Part shown: piece by piece, positions 39,306 through 49,152 of the stretch
How the letters are laid out: the number at the start of each line of letters is the position of its first letter
Numbering within the stretch: the stretch's first letter is position 1
Origin: Bacteroides nordii WAL 11050 = JCM 12987
GTDB taxonomy: Bacteria > Bacteroidota > Bacteroidia > Bacteroidales > Bacteroidaceae
Assembly (NCBI GenBank): GCA_000613465.1
Contig: BAJA01000013.1
Location: 56,264-120,263 of the forward strand
Reading direction: 5' to 3'
Length of the DNA: 64,000 nucleotides
Made by a program: the position numbers and the translations under genes
Notes under the pieces: model-generated
Seen by the model: only the letters and a program-made list of their open reading frames with translations
The model's database searches: none
Told to the model about the DNA's origin: nothing

Positions 39306-39348
39306 ACAAGGTTGTACACTTTAGTATGGTATAAGTGTACAACCTTGT
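39306..39348. repeat. Palindrome related to the 8132-8220 repeat
   Basis: Perfect 16-bp arms, ACAAGGTTGTACACTT (39306-39321) and its complement (39333-39348), flank 11 bp. TGTACACTTT...AAGTGTACA is shared with the element at 8132-8220. It lies in the gap of about 450 bp before the HTCS gene, which otherwise holds only the operon-end hairpin and the HTCS promoter. Confidence 0.7.
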
Positions 39349-39488
39349 AAAGTAAAGCCAAAGCGTTAAAAAAACGGTTAAAGATATTAACAAATGATGC
39401 GTTCATTGGATACTTCAGAAGAATGTTATTGAACTTAAATTAAAGCCATTCAGAGCAAGATATATTTCTTATTTCCGTTGTAAATCTA

Positions 39489-39496
39489 TATATTTG
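39489..39496 (+). promoter_or_regulatory. -7 box of the HTCS gene
   Basis: TATATTTG about 28 bp upstream of the start codon; the -33 region is weak. The regulator thus has its own promoter, separate from the enzyme operon. Confidence 0.5.
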
Positions 39497-39524
39497 TGTC
39501 ACACTATTCACTGGTAATAATACT

Positions 39525-42500
39525 ATGATAAGAAAAAACAGTTTGCTATTAATCTTTCTTCTTCTTTTCTCGGCTTCTCTCCATTCGGCAGTAGATATGA
39601 ATGAGGTCGTATTTACACATATCGGATCAGAAAAGGGTCTTTCCCAAAACACTGTTTTTGATATAACTCAGGATACAAAAGGAAATATGTGGTTTGTCAC
39701 TAATGATGGAGTGAATAGATATAATGGATATACTTGTACCGTGTTTCAACATGATGTAACAGATAGTACTTCTATAGCAAATAACATTGCTCACTCTATT
39801 CTGATTGACAGTAAAGGAAGAATCTGGGTTACCACAAGAAACGGTTTGTCGTATTACAACGAAGAGAAAGATTATTTCATAAATTTTGAATATTTAAAGG
39901 AGGGACAGAGGCAAGAGTTTATGAAAATTGTGGAAGCAGATCCGGACCATTTACTTTTGATTACGAAAAGAGCTTTGTTTTTGTTTGATATAAAAGAAAC
40001 TTCTTTTAAAGAGGTGTCATTGTCCCATATTGAAGGTCCCATGTTACTTTCGATGTTGATGAAACAAGATGGGATTATATATGTAGGTGCCCGGGAAGGT
40101 TTGTTTACGTATTCTCCGACAGAATCTAAACTAAGTTTAATATGTGGTCCATTTAATAAAAGACTGGTTAATACTGTTTGGAAAAGTGCTGCCGATTGTT
40201 TGTGGGTAGGGACTGAAGGAGAAGGATTGTATAAGATAAACCCTCTTACAGGAGAGATGAAAAATTACCGGCATATACCCTATAATGAACGGAGTTTAGC
40301 ATCGAATTATGTTCGCGCGTTAAGGTCCGATGAGCAGAATCGCTTGTGGGTAGGAACGTTTGATGCGTTATCTATCTATGATGAAGAGAATGACTCGTTT
40401 ACTTCTTATAAAAATAATCCTGTACAACCCGAAAGTATTTCTCAAAGCTCAGTTCGCTGTATTTTTAGGGATATACAAGGGGGGATGTGGCTGGGACTTT
40501 CTGGGAGGAGTGAACTATTATCATCCTCTGAAAAATCGTTTTCGCAATATCAAGCATGTTCCGTTTCAGAATTCATTGAGTAGTGATGTTGTCAATTGTA
40601 TCGTGGAAGATGCTGAATCGAATTTATGGATTGGTACCGACGGTGGCGGACTGAATTTCTATAATACAACAACCCAAAAGTTCACTTCTTATTCCCTGAA
40701 AGTAGAAAAAAACAATCAGAAGGTCAGTGCCAATAATATCAAGGCTATTTATATTGATGAAAAGAATGATCTGGTTTTTATTGGAGCACATGCAGGCGGA
40801 TTAGCTGTTCTTCATCAGAGATCGGGTAAGATGGAATATTACAACAGTGGACTTTCAGACGAGAATGTGTATGCCATTATTCCTGATGGAGAAGATGCTT
40901 TATGGATCGGAACACTAAATACTTTGGCCAGATTTCGGATTAAAGAGAGAAAGTCTGTAGCTGTTTCAAGGCAGAAAGATGGTACTCCTTTCCAGAGTAG
41001 ACGGATCAGGGTTTTGTTCAGAGATTCGAAACAAAGAATATGGCTGGGAGGGGAAAATGGATTGCAGGTCTATCGTCAAATAGGAGAAGAATTACAGTTG
41101 CAATACGTTATACCAAAAGATTCGCCATTGAATGACAGTTATATTACTTGTGTATATGAAGTACATGATGGGATATTCTGGATTGGAAGCAGGGAAGGGT
41201 TGTATAAATATAATGATAATACCGGGCAGGTGAATTGTTATACGAAGCGGAACGGACTGTTTAATGATGTGATCTGTGGAGTTATGGAAGATACTTTCGG
41301 TCGGTTATGGATAAGCTCTAACAGAGGATTGAGTTGTTTGGATACTGAAACGGAAATCTTCAGGAACTATACGGGAGTAGACGGCTTGCAGAATAATCAA
41401 TTCAATATGCTATCTTGTTGTCATGCATCGGATGGACAAATGTATTTTGGAGGTATTAAGGGAATAACGACATTTATTCCGGAAAAACTGATGGATAATC
41501 CTTATACACCATCGGTGATGATTACAGATTTTCAGTTATTTGGAAGTTCTATTCGTCCGGATGATGAGACGGGTATTTTACAGAAAAATATAAGTGAGAC
41601 GGACAAGATAACACTTACATCCTCACAATCTTCATTCTCTATAGATTTTGTAGTCTCTAACTACATTTCGGGAGAACATAATACGTTTGCTTATCAGTTG
41701 AAAGGATATGATAAGCAGTGGTACATATCTTCAGACAGAAGAACAGTGTCTTATACAAATCTTCCCGACGGGACTTATCATTTTCTTGTAAAGGCTGCCA
41801 ATAATGATGGGAGGTGGAATGAACAGCCCACCCGGCTGGAGATTGTAGTGTTGCCTGTGTGGTATAAAACCTGGTGGGCCATTTTGCTGTTTATTATTCT
41901 TGCTTTGACAGTAGTGGCTTTTGTCTTTCGTTACTTTTGGCAACGCAAAATAATGCAGGCACAGATAGAACAGGAAAGAAAAGATAAGGAAAGGCAAGAA
42001 GAGTTGAATCAGATGAAGATACACTTTTTTATTAATATGTCTCATGAACTACGTACGCCACTGACTCTTATTCTTGCACCTTTGCATGAAGTACTTGCCC
42101 GAATTGACGATCAGTGGACTCGTACACAATTGAAATATGCCCAGAAAAGTGGACAAAAAATGCTACGTCTGGTGAACCAGTTAATGAATTATCGTCAGGC
42201 TGAATTGGGAGTTTTCCACCTTAAAGTACAAAAAGGGAATGTCTGTCGGTTGATAAGTGATACGTTTATGTCTTTTGAACGGTTGGCACGTAGTCGGAAA
42301 ATAGATTATAATCTATATATTGAGATAAATGATGATGAGTGGATCTTTGATGCCAGATATCTGGAACTGATAACAAACAACCTGCTTTCTAATGCTTTTA
42401 AATATACAGGTGATGGTGGAAGTATTACGATAAAGGTACGTGAACAGAATGATTGTTTGCTATTGCAGGTTGTTGATACCGGGATAGGGATTACTCAGGA

Positions 42501-43578
42501 GAATCAGAAGAAGATTTTTGAGCGTTTTTATCAAGTTCACGAGGGTGGTAACGGAAGTGGAATCGGATTATCCCTGGTTAAAAAATTGATCGAACTTCAT
42601 CATGGAACAATCACTTTGGAGAGTGAGGTGGGGAAAGGTTCTGTGTTCTCGGTATATATTCCACAAAATATAGTTGCATACAGAGAAGACGAGTGGATAT
42701 CGGATGAAGCAGAACAAACAATGGCAGAAAGAGTGGATGTATTGCCGGATGGGGATCAGTATGAAACGAAAGAGAGAAATGAGAAAGAAACAGATACTGA
42801 TACGGAAAATACCATTAAGCAGAAAGAAAGAGTACTTATTGTTGAAGATAATGAAGATATCAGACGATATTTGGCAGAAGAACTAAGAGACTTATTTGAG
42901 GTTTGTGAAGCTGCTAACGGAGAGGAAGCATGGAAGCTTTTGAATGAACAAGAGGTAGATGTAGTCGTTACAGATGTAATGATGCCTGTAATGGACGGGG
43001 TGAAGTTAACAAAACTGATAAAAAGGAATATTCGTACCTGTCATATTTTTGTGTTGATGTTAACTGCAAAAACAGAAATTGAGCATCAATTAGAAGGTTT
43101 ACGGACAGGAGCAGACGATTATATCCCCAAGCCCTTTGTGATGAACATACTTATATTGAAGATACAGAACTTTATACGTGCCCGTTATCGGATTCTTGAT
43201 CATTATGCAAAGTCATTGGAAGTAGATCCGCATAAAATGACATTTAATGCATTGGATGAGGCTTTCCTGAAGAAGGCAGTGAATATTGTTGAAGCCAATA
43301 TGAGTAATCCGGAATTCTTAACAGAAGATTTTACTTCTGAGATGGGAATGGGGCGTACTGCATTGCACTTGAAAATGAAGGCTATCACAGGAGAGTCTAC
43401 CACTGATTTTGTACGCAAAATACGTTTTAACCGGGCATGTACTTTGTTGAAAGAAGGGCGTTATACTGTTGCAGAAATTAGTGTAATGGTGGGGTTCAGT
43501 AGTCCTTCTTATTTCACAACCAGTTTTAAGAAATATGTAGGTTGTTCGCCGGGAGAATATAGTAAAGGAAAGTGGTGA
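39525..43578 (+). CDS. Hybrid two-component system regulator of the PUL, two apparent frameshifts
   Basis: About 1351 residues once repaired. A signal peptide (ending SLHSA) leads to a periplasmic double propeller of Reg_prop repeats (SQNTVFDITQDTKGNMWF, GNMWF/RLWVG units), a Y_Y_Y domain (YTNLPDGTYHFLVKA), a membrane helix, HisKA (MSHELRTPLT), HATPase (NLLSNAFKYTGDGG), a receiver (DVVVTDVMMPVMDG, phospho-Asp) and an AraC HTH (VAEISVMVGFSSPSYF). Two missing bases, an A at 40496 and a G at 40505, restore WLGTFWGGVNYYHP. HTCS proteins bind a PUL-derived oligosaccharide in the periplasm and switch on susC transcription. Confidence 0.92.
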
Positions 43579-43625
43579 AAGTTAATTTTCTACATATTAA
43601 TTCCCTGCCAACCAAAAAAACTTAT

Positions 43626-43633
43626 TAACTTTG
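43626..43633 (+). promoter_or_regulatory. -7 box of pheT
   Basis: TAACTTTG, about 35 bp upstream of the pheT start codon. No consensus -33 box is seen. Confidence 0.5.
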
Positions 43634-43667
43634 CGAATCTTTTTGGAAACAATAAAAACTTAATGAT

Positions 43668-46130
43668 ATGAATATCTCTTATAACTGGCTGAAAGAGTAT
43701 GTTAACTTCGATCTTACACCTGATGAAGTAGCTGCTGCGCTTACTTCCATCGGACTGGAAACAGGAAGCGTGGAAGAAGTTCAAACCATTAAAGGAGGTT
43801 TGGAAGGACTCGTGATTGGCGAAGTGCTGACATGTGTGGAGCATCCTAATTCAGACCACTTACACATCACCACAGTAAATCTGGGAAATGGAGAACCTAC
43901 TCAGATTGTGTGCGGAGCTCCTAATGTAGCTGCCGGACAGAAAGTAGTAGTTGCCACATTAGGTACGAAACTTTATGACGGTGATGAATGCTTTACTATA
44001 AAGAAATCAAAAATCCGTGGTGTGGAATCTATCGGGATGATTTGTGCAGAAGATGAAATTGGTATCGGAACTTCTCACGACGGTATCATTGTGTTGCCGG
44101 AAGATGCTGTTCCGGGTACATTGGCCAAAGATTACTATAATGTAAAGAGTGATTACGTACTTGAAGTAGATATCACTCCAAATCGTGCAGATGCTTGTTC
44201 TCATTACGGTGTGGCTCGTGATCTGTATGCTTATCTTATTCAGAACGGTAAACAGGCTACATTACAGCGCCCGTCAGTAGAGGCTTTTGCCGTAGAAAAT
44301 CATGATCTTGATATTAAGGTAACAGTGGAGAATAGTGAAGCATGTCCTCGCTATGCCGGTGTTACTGTAAAGGGGGTGACAGTGAAAGAAAGCCCGGAAT
44401 GGTTGCAGAATAAACTCCATCTCATTGGTGTGCGGCCTATTAATAATGTAGTAGATATCACCAATTATATTGTTCATGCTTTCGGACAACCGTTGCACTG
44501 CTTTGATGCAGATAAAATCAAGGGTGGGGAAGTAATTGTGAAAACGATGCCTGAAGGTACTCCTTTTGTGACATTGGATGGTGTGGAACGTAAGTTGAAC
44601 GAACGTGACCTGATGATCTGCAATAAGGAAGAAGCTATGTGTATTGCCGGTGTATTCGGTGGATTGGATTCCGGTTCTACAGAAACTACAACAGATGTAT
44701 TTATCGAAAGTGCTTATTTTCATCCTACATGGGTGCGTAAGACAGCCCGTCGTCATGGTTTAAACACAGATGCTTCATTTCGTTTTGAAAGAGGTATCGA
44801 TCCTAATATTACTATTTACTGTCTGAAACTGGCTGCTCTGCTGGTGAAAGAACTGGCGGGAGGTACAATCTCCAGTGAGATTAAAGATATTTGCGTTGCA
44901 CCTGCACAGGATTTTGTAGTCGAGTTGGCATATGAGAAAATACATTCGTTGGTAGGTAAAGTAATTCCGGTGGAAACAATTAAAAGTATTGTATCCAGTC
45001 TGGAGATGAAGATTACAAATGAAACAGCTGAAGGTTTGACATTGGCTGTTCCTCCTTATCGTGTCGATGTGCAGCGCGATTGTGATGTGATTGAAGACAT
45101 TCTTCGTATCTATGGATATAATAATGTGGAAATTCCTTCTACATTGAAGTCCAGCCTGACAACTAAAGGTGATGCGGATAAATCAAACAAATTACAAAAT
45201 TTAGTCGCTGAACAATTGGTTGGTTGCGGGTTTAATGAAATATTGAATAACTCTTTGACTCGTGCTGCTTACTATGATGGATTGGAGTCTTATCCTTCTA
45301 ATCATCTGGTAATGTTGATGAATCCGTTGAGTGCTGATTTGAACAGTATGCGTCAGACATTGTTATTCGGTGGTCTTGAGAGTATTGCTCATAATGCCAA
45401 TCGTAAGAATGCCGATTTGAAATTCTTTGAATTTGGTAATTGTTATTATTTTGATGCCGATAAGAAGAATCCGGAAAAGACACTGGCTGCCTATTCGGAA
45501 GATTATCACCTTGGGTTATGGGTGACAGGCAAAAGAGTTTCAAACTCATGGGCGCATGCAGATGAAAACAGTTCGGTATATGAGTTAAAGGCTTATGTAG
45601 AGAATATATTGAAACGTCTGGGGCTTGATTTACGTAATCTTGTAGTAGGTAATCTGACTGATGATATATTTGCAGCTGCTCTTTCTGTTAATACAAAGGG
45701 GGGCAAACGTTTGGCTACATTTGGTGTAGTAACGAAGAAGCTACTGAAAGTATTTGATATTGATAATGAAGTGTATTATGCTGATTTTGACTGGAAAGAA
45801 CTGATGAAAGCTATTCGTTCGGTGAAGATCAGTTACAAAGAAATATCCAAATTCCCGGCTGTGAAACGTGACCTTGCGTTGTTGCTTGATAAGAATGTTC
45901 AGTTTGCGGAGATTGAAAAGATAGCGTATGAAACAGAGAAGAAACTTTTGAAAGAGGTAGAACTCTTCGATGTGTACGAAGGTAAGAATCTGGAAGCCGG
46001 TAAGAAATCGTATGCAGTGAGTTTCTTGTTGCAGGATGAGTCACAGACGCTTAACGATAAGATGATTGACAAAATCATGTCTAAGTTGGTGAAGAATCTG
46101 GAAGAGAAGCTAAATGCGAAACTGAGATAG
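43668..46130 (+). CDS. pheT: Phenylalanyl-tRNA synthetase beta subunit
   Basis: An 820-residue subunit that pairs with PheS to charge tRNA-Phe. The N-terminal start MNISYNWLKEYVNFDLTPDE is typical. A tRNA-binding OB domain (about 40-150; CVEHPNSDHLHITTVNLG) is followed by B3/B4 editing (VRPINNVVDITNYIVHAFGQPLHCFD), B5, the catalytic-like core (RFERGID) and the C-terminal FDX-ACB anticodon-binding domain (SKFPAVKRDLALLLD). The length is normal. pheS is not adjacent, as is common in Bacteroides. yebC follows after 51 bp. Confidence 0.97.
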   Translation: MNISYNWLKEYVNFDLTPDEVAAALTSIGLETGSVEEVQTIKGGLEGLVIGEVLTCVEHPNSDHLHITTVNLGNGEPTQIVCGAPNVAAGQKVVVATLGTKLYDGDECFTIKKSKIRGVESIGMICAEDEIGIGTSHDGIIVLPEDAVPGTLAKDYYNVKSDYVLEVDITPNRADACSHYGVARDLYAYLIQNGKQATLQRPSVEAFAVENHDLDIKVTVENSEACPRYAGVTVKGVTVKESPEWLQNKLHLIGVRPINNVVDITNYIVHAFGQPLHCFDADKIKGGEVIVKTMPEGTPFVTLDGVERKLNERDLMICNKEEAMCIAGVFGGLDSGSTETTTDVFIESAYFHPTWVRKTARRHGLNTDASFRFERGIDPNITIYCLKLAALLVKELAGGTISSEIKDICVAPAQDFVVELAYEKIHSLVGKVIPVETIKSIVSSLEMKITNETAEGLTLAVPPYRVDVQRDCDVIEDILRIYGYNNVEIPSTLKSSLTTKGDADKSNKLQNLVAEQLVGCGFNEILNNSLTRAAYYDGLESYPSNHLVMLMNPLSADLNSMRQTLLFGGLESIAHNANRKNADLKFFEFGNCYYFDADKKNPEKTLAAYSEDYHLGLWVTGKRVSNSWAHADENSSVYELKAYVENILKRLGLDLRNLVVGNLTDDIFAAALSVNTKGGKRLATFGVVTKKLLKVFDIDNEVYYADFDWKELMKAIRSVKISYKEISKFPAVKRDLALLLDKNVQFAEIEKIAYETEKKLLKEVELFDVYEGKNLEAGKKSYAVSFLLQDESQTLNDKMIDKIMSKLVKNLEEKLNAKLR

Positions 46131-46181
46131 AAATCTTGTGGAAATTAATAATTTAAAAATTTATAATTAAAATACATACCA

Positions 46182-46915
46182 ATGGGAAGAGCGTTCGAAT
46201 ATAGAAAAGCTACCAAGCTGAAAAGATGGGGCAATATGGCCCGTACATTTACGAGAATAGGTAAACAGATTGCTATTGCTGTAAAGGCCGGTGGACCGGA
46301 TCCTGAAAACAACCCGCACTTGCGTGCTGTTGTTGCTACTGCAAAACGTGAGAATATGCCGAAGGATAACGTGGAACGCGCTATCAAAAATGCAATGGGT
46401 AAAGATCAGAAGGACTATAAAGAAATGAATTATGAAGGATATGGTCCATTTGGTATTGCTGTATTTGTAGAAACTGCAACTGATAATACTACCCGTACAG
46501 TAGCTAATGTGCGTAGTGTTTTCAATAAATTTGGCGGAACATTGGGTACTTCCGGTAGCTTGATTTTATGTTCAGTTGGAAATCTATGTTCACTATTGCC
46601 AAGAAAGAAGGATTGGAAATGGATGAACTGATTCTTGAACTGATTGATTACGGAGTAGAGGATGAATATGATGAGGATGAGGAGGAAATCACAATTTATG
46701 GTGATCCTAAATCGTTTGCTCAGATTCAGAAATATCTCGAAGATAATGGTTTTGAGGTAAAGGGTGCCGAATTTACCCGTATTCCGAATGACGAAAAAGA
46801 ACTGAATGATGAACAACGTGCTACTATTGATAAGATGGTAGAGCGCCTTGAAGATGACGAGGATGTTCAGAATGTATATACTAATATGAAACCGGCGTCT
46901 GAGGACGAAGAATAA
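46182..46915 (+). CDS. yebC: YebC/PmpR family protein, one apparent frameshift
   Basis: About 244 residues once repaired. It begins [20 protein letters not shown], with the family motif [20 protein letters not shown] in the middle and an acidic C-terminus. The frame breaks near 46562: one missing G (AGCTTGATTTT to AGCTTGGATTTT) joins [23 protein letters not shown]. The family includes DNA-binding regulators and TACO1-like translation factors that relieve ribosome stalling. Because this is a nearly universal gene, the break is more likely a sequence error than a real loss. The next gene overlaps the stop by one base. Confidence 0.9.
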
Positions 46916-47160
46916 TGAAGTATGTCTATAGAACCCAGGGGACTTGTAGTACGAATATTGAACTCGATGTAGAGAATGATATTCTGAAAGAAGTGACCTA
47001 TTGGGGTGGATGTAATGGTAACTTACAGGGAGTTTCCCGCCTAGTAAAGGGGATGAAAGTAGAAGAGGTAATTACTAAACTGGAGGGTATCCGGTGTAGT
47101 GGTCGTCCAACTTCCTGTCCCGATCAGTTATGCAAGGCATTACACGAAATGGGATATTGA
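46915..47160 (+). CDS. TSCPD domain protein (TIGR03905 family)
   Basis: An 81-residue protein consisting of one TSCPD domain: YRTQGTCSTNIELDVEN, GGCNGNLQGVSRLVKG, GIRCSGRPTSCPDQLCKAL. The three Cys-containing motifs suggest metal binding; the domain also occurs at the C-terminus of vitamin B12-dependent ribonucleotide reductases. Function alone is unknown. Its ATG overlaps the last base of the yebC stop (TAATG), so the two are translationally coupled. Confidence 0.92.
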   Translation: MKYVYRTQGTCSTNIELDVENDILKEVTYWGGCNGNLQGVSRLVKGMKVEEVITKLEGIRCSGRPTSCPDQLCKALHEMGY

Positions 47161-47172
47161 AATTAATATAGC

Positions 47173-47224
47173 ATCCAATAAAAAACGGAGACACTATCTT
47201 TAAGTGCCTCCGTTTTTATTGGAT
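47173..47224. terminator. Bidirectional hairpin terminator
   Basis: CCAATAAAAAACGGAGACACT pairs with AGTGCCTCCGTTTTTATTGG through one G-U or mismatch position and one bulged A. It separates the convergent TSCPD and lipoprotein genes. Confidence 0.88.
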
Positions 47225-47237
47225 AGAAGTTCTTTTT

Positions 47238-47630
47238 TTATTTGTACATATCCGGTGTTATCTTAACACGGAACAGCTCCTCATGAGTCTTGTCTGATAG
47301 ATAGACATACAGCATCGTTACACCCATTTCTCTGTATATTTTAAGATCATCCGTATTTTTGATAATTTCCGGAAGACTTTCTGTTAATTGTTTTTGAGTA
47401 GCCTCTGCGATAGTTGGATCGTCAGCAGTACCCGTGAGGGTATAATAGTAGGTAAATGTGTTATCACCACCTGTGTAGTTGGTACTATCCATTCTTGTCA
47501 TTTCGTCAATGGTCATAGGACACTGTTTATTTACTTCCTGGGAAGCTATTTCAAATACTTTTTGCTTTGCCTGCTGGCAAGAAGTTAATGTGAGTACAGC
47601 AAGGCAAACTGCTGAGAGGATCTTTTTCAT
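47238..47630 (-). CDS. Small conserved lipoprotein of unknown function
   Basis: A 130-residue protein with a clear lipoprotein signal (MKKILSAVCLAVLTLTSC, Cys18). The mature part contains a mixed alpha/beta segment (PMTIDEMTRMDSTNY, TFTYYYTLTG, YREMGVTMLYVYLSDK). It resembles small Bacteroides periplasmic lipoproteins, but I do not recognise the family. It has its own -7 box (TATCTTTG, 47668-47661 on the minus strand), about 30 bp upstream. Confidence 0.8.
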   Translation of the reverse strand: MKKILSAVCLAVLTLTSCQQAKQKVFEIASQEVNKQCPMTIDEMTRMDSTNYTGGDNTFTYYYTLTGTADDPTIAEATQKQLTESLPEIIKNTDDLKIYREMGVTMLYVYLSDKTHEELFRVKITPDMYK

Positions 47631-47660
47631 ATAATGTCTTATTTTTAATTAAATAACGTT

Positions 47661-47668
47661 CAAAGATA
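47661..47668 (-). promoter_or_regulatory. -7 box of the small lipoprotein gene
   Basis: TATCTTTG on the minus strand, about 30 bp before the start codon at 47630; the -33 region is weak. Confidence 0.5.
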
Positions 47669-47782
47669 ACCGTTTTTAATGAACTGAACAAGTAGTCTGA
47701 TTGTTTTGTTTATTATCATTAAGGTAGATCACTACCATTCAACAAAACCAGATTAAGCATTGCTTTTGATAGCATTTAATTG

Positions 47783-47790
47783 TAATTTTG
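47783..47790 (+). promoter_or_regulatory. -7 box that decides the start of the NRAMP gene
   Basis: TAATTTTG gives a transcript start near 47797. This rules out the longer frame from 47760 and supports the ATG at 47826. A short inverted sequence, CTACCATTCAACAA (47732-47745), lies upstream. Confidence 0.5.
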
Positions 47791-47825
47791 TACAAACATT
47801 AAAGAAAAAAGAACAGAACTTTATT

Positions 47826-49085
47826 ATGCGGAATATATTTAAGGATTTAAAGCGTAAAGACCATAAACGCTATTTAGGGGGATTGGATGTGTTTAGATAT
47901 ATCGGTCCCGGATTGCTTGTCACTGTAGGATTTATCGACCCGGGTAACTGGGCTTCTAACTTTGCCGCAGGTTCTGAGTTTGGTTACTCCTTATTATGGG
48001 TAGTAACGCTGTCTACCATCATGTTAATCGTACTTCAGCATAATGTAGCGCATTTGGGTATTGTAACCGGACTTTGTTTGTCAGAGGCTGCTACTCAATA
48101 TACCCCAAAATGGGTATCACGTCCTATCCTTGGGACAGCTGTATTAGCTTCTATATCTACTTCGTTGGCTGAGATTCTTGGGGGAGCCATTGCATTGGAG
48201 ATGCTACTTGATATCCCTATAATTTGGGGAGCCGTATTGACCACGGCTTTCGTTTCTGTTATGTTGTTTACCAATTCCTATAAAAAGATAGAACGTTCTA
48301 TTATTGCTTTTGTATCTGTTATCGGACTTTCGTTTATTTATGAGTTGTTTCTTGTGGATATAGACTGGCCGTTAGCTGCGCAAGGTTGGGTGACGCCTGC
48401 CATTCCGAAAGGGAGTATGCTTATCATTATGAGTGTGCTTGGAGCGGTAGTAATGCCTCACAATCTGTTTCTTCATTCGGAGGTGATACAAAGCCATGAA
48501 TATAATAAGCAGGATGATGCTTCCATCCGGAAGGTTCTTAAATATGAATTATTCGATACACTTTTTTCAATGATCGTTGGATGGGCCATCAATAGTGCGA
48601 TGATTCTGCTTGCTGCTGCTACTTTCTTTAAAAGTGGAATACAGGTAGAAGAGTTGCAACAGGCAAAATCGTTATTAGAACCTTTGTTAGGTAGTAATGC
48701 CGCTATTGTGTTTGCTTTGGCTTTGTTGATGGCGGGAGTTTCTTCTACTATAACCAGTGGAATGGCTGCCGGATCTATTTTTGCGGGGATCTTTGGTGAA
48801 TCATATCATATAAAGGATAGTCATTCACAGGTAGGTGTTATTCTCTCTTTAGGTATCGCTTTGCTACTGATATTTTTCATCGGTGATCCTTTCAAAGGAT
48901 TGCTTATATCACAGATGGTGCTGAGTATTCAATTGCCGTTTACTGTATTTTTGCAAGTCGGGTTGACTTCTTCGCGGAAAGTAATGGGCAATTATGTGAA
49001 TAGTCGTTGGAGTACATTTGTGCTTTATGCTATTGCAATAGTAGTATCTGTATTGAATATCATGTTGCTGTTTCATGAAAGATAA
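47826..49085 (+). CDS. NRAMP family divalent metal transporter (Mn/Fe)
   Basis: A 419-residue inner-membrane transporter with about 11 helices. The metal-binding signatures are present: DPGNWASN in TM1 (Asp and Asn ligands) and MPHNLFLHSEV in TM6, where the Met selects for transition metals. NRAMP proteins import Mn2+ or Fe2+ with protons. It starts MRNIFKDLKRKDHKRYLGG, as usual for the family. It appears monocistronic; the ada-like gene begins 67 bp later. Confidence 0.93.
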   Translation: MRNIFKDLKRKDHKRYLGGLDVFRYIGPGLLVTVGFIDPGNWASNFAAGSEFGYSLLWVVTLSTIMLIVLQHNVAHLGIVTGLCLSEAATQYTPKWVSRPILGTAVLASISTSLAEILGGAIALEMLLDIPIIWGAVLTTAFVSVMLFTNSYKKIERSIIAFVSVIGLSFIYELFLVDIDWPLAAQGWVTPAIPKGSMLIIMSVLGAVVMPHNLFLHSEVIQSHEYNKQDDASIRKVLKYELFDTLFSMIVGWAINSAMILLAAATFFKSGIQVEELQQAKSLLEPLLGSNAAIVFALALLMAGVSSTITSGMAAGSIFAGIFGESYHIKDSHSQVGVILSLGIALLLIFFIGDPFKGLLISQMVLSIQLPFTVFLQVGLTSSRKVMGNYVNSRWSTFVLYAIAIVVSVLNIMLLFHER

Positions 49086-49152
49086 GATAGCAAGAAACAG
49101 GTTGCCATTGCTGAATGGTAGTACTAATTTTACCCGGTAAAACTTAATAATT

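Noticed and set aside
41731..42045. A 104-residue minus-strand ORF inside the HTCS gene
   Set aside because: It lies opposite the Y_Y_Y, membrane and HisKA region and has no independent support.
46430..46816. A 128-residue minus-strand ORF opposite yebC
   Set aside because: It is antisense to the conserved yebC sequence, with no recognisable domain.
46182..46915. Programmed ribosomal frameshifting in yebC and the other broken genes
   Set aside because: There are no slippery heptamers with downstream structures, and the same one-base deletion pattern affects many unrelated genes.
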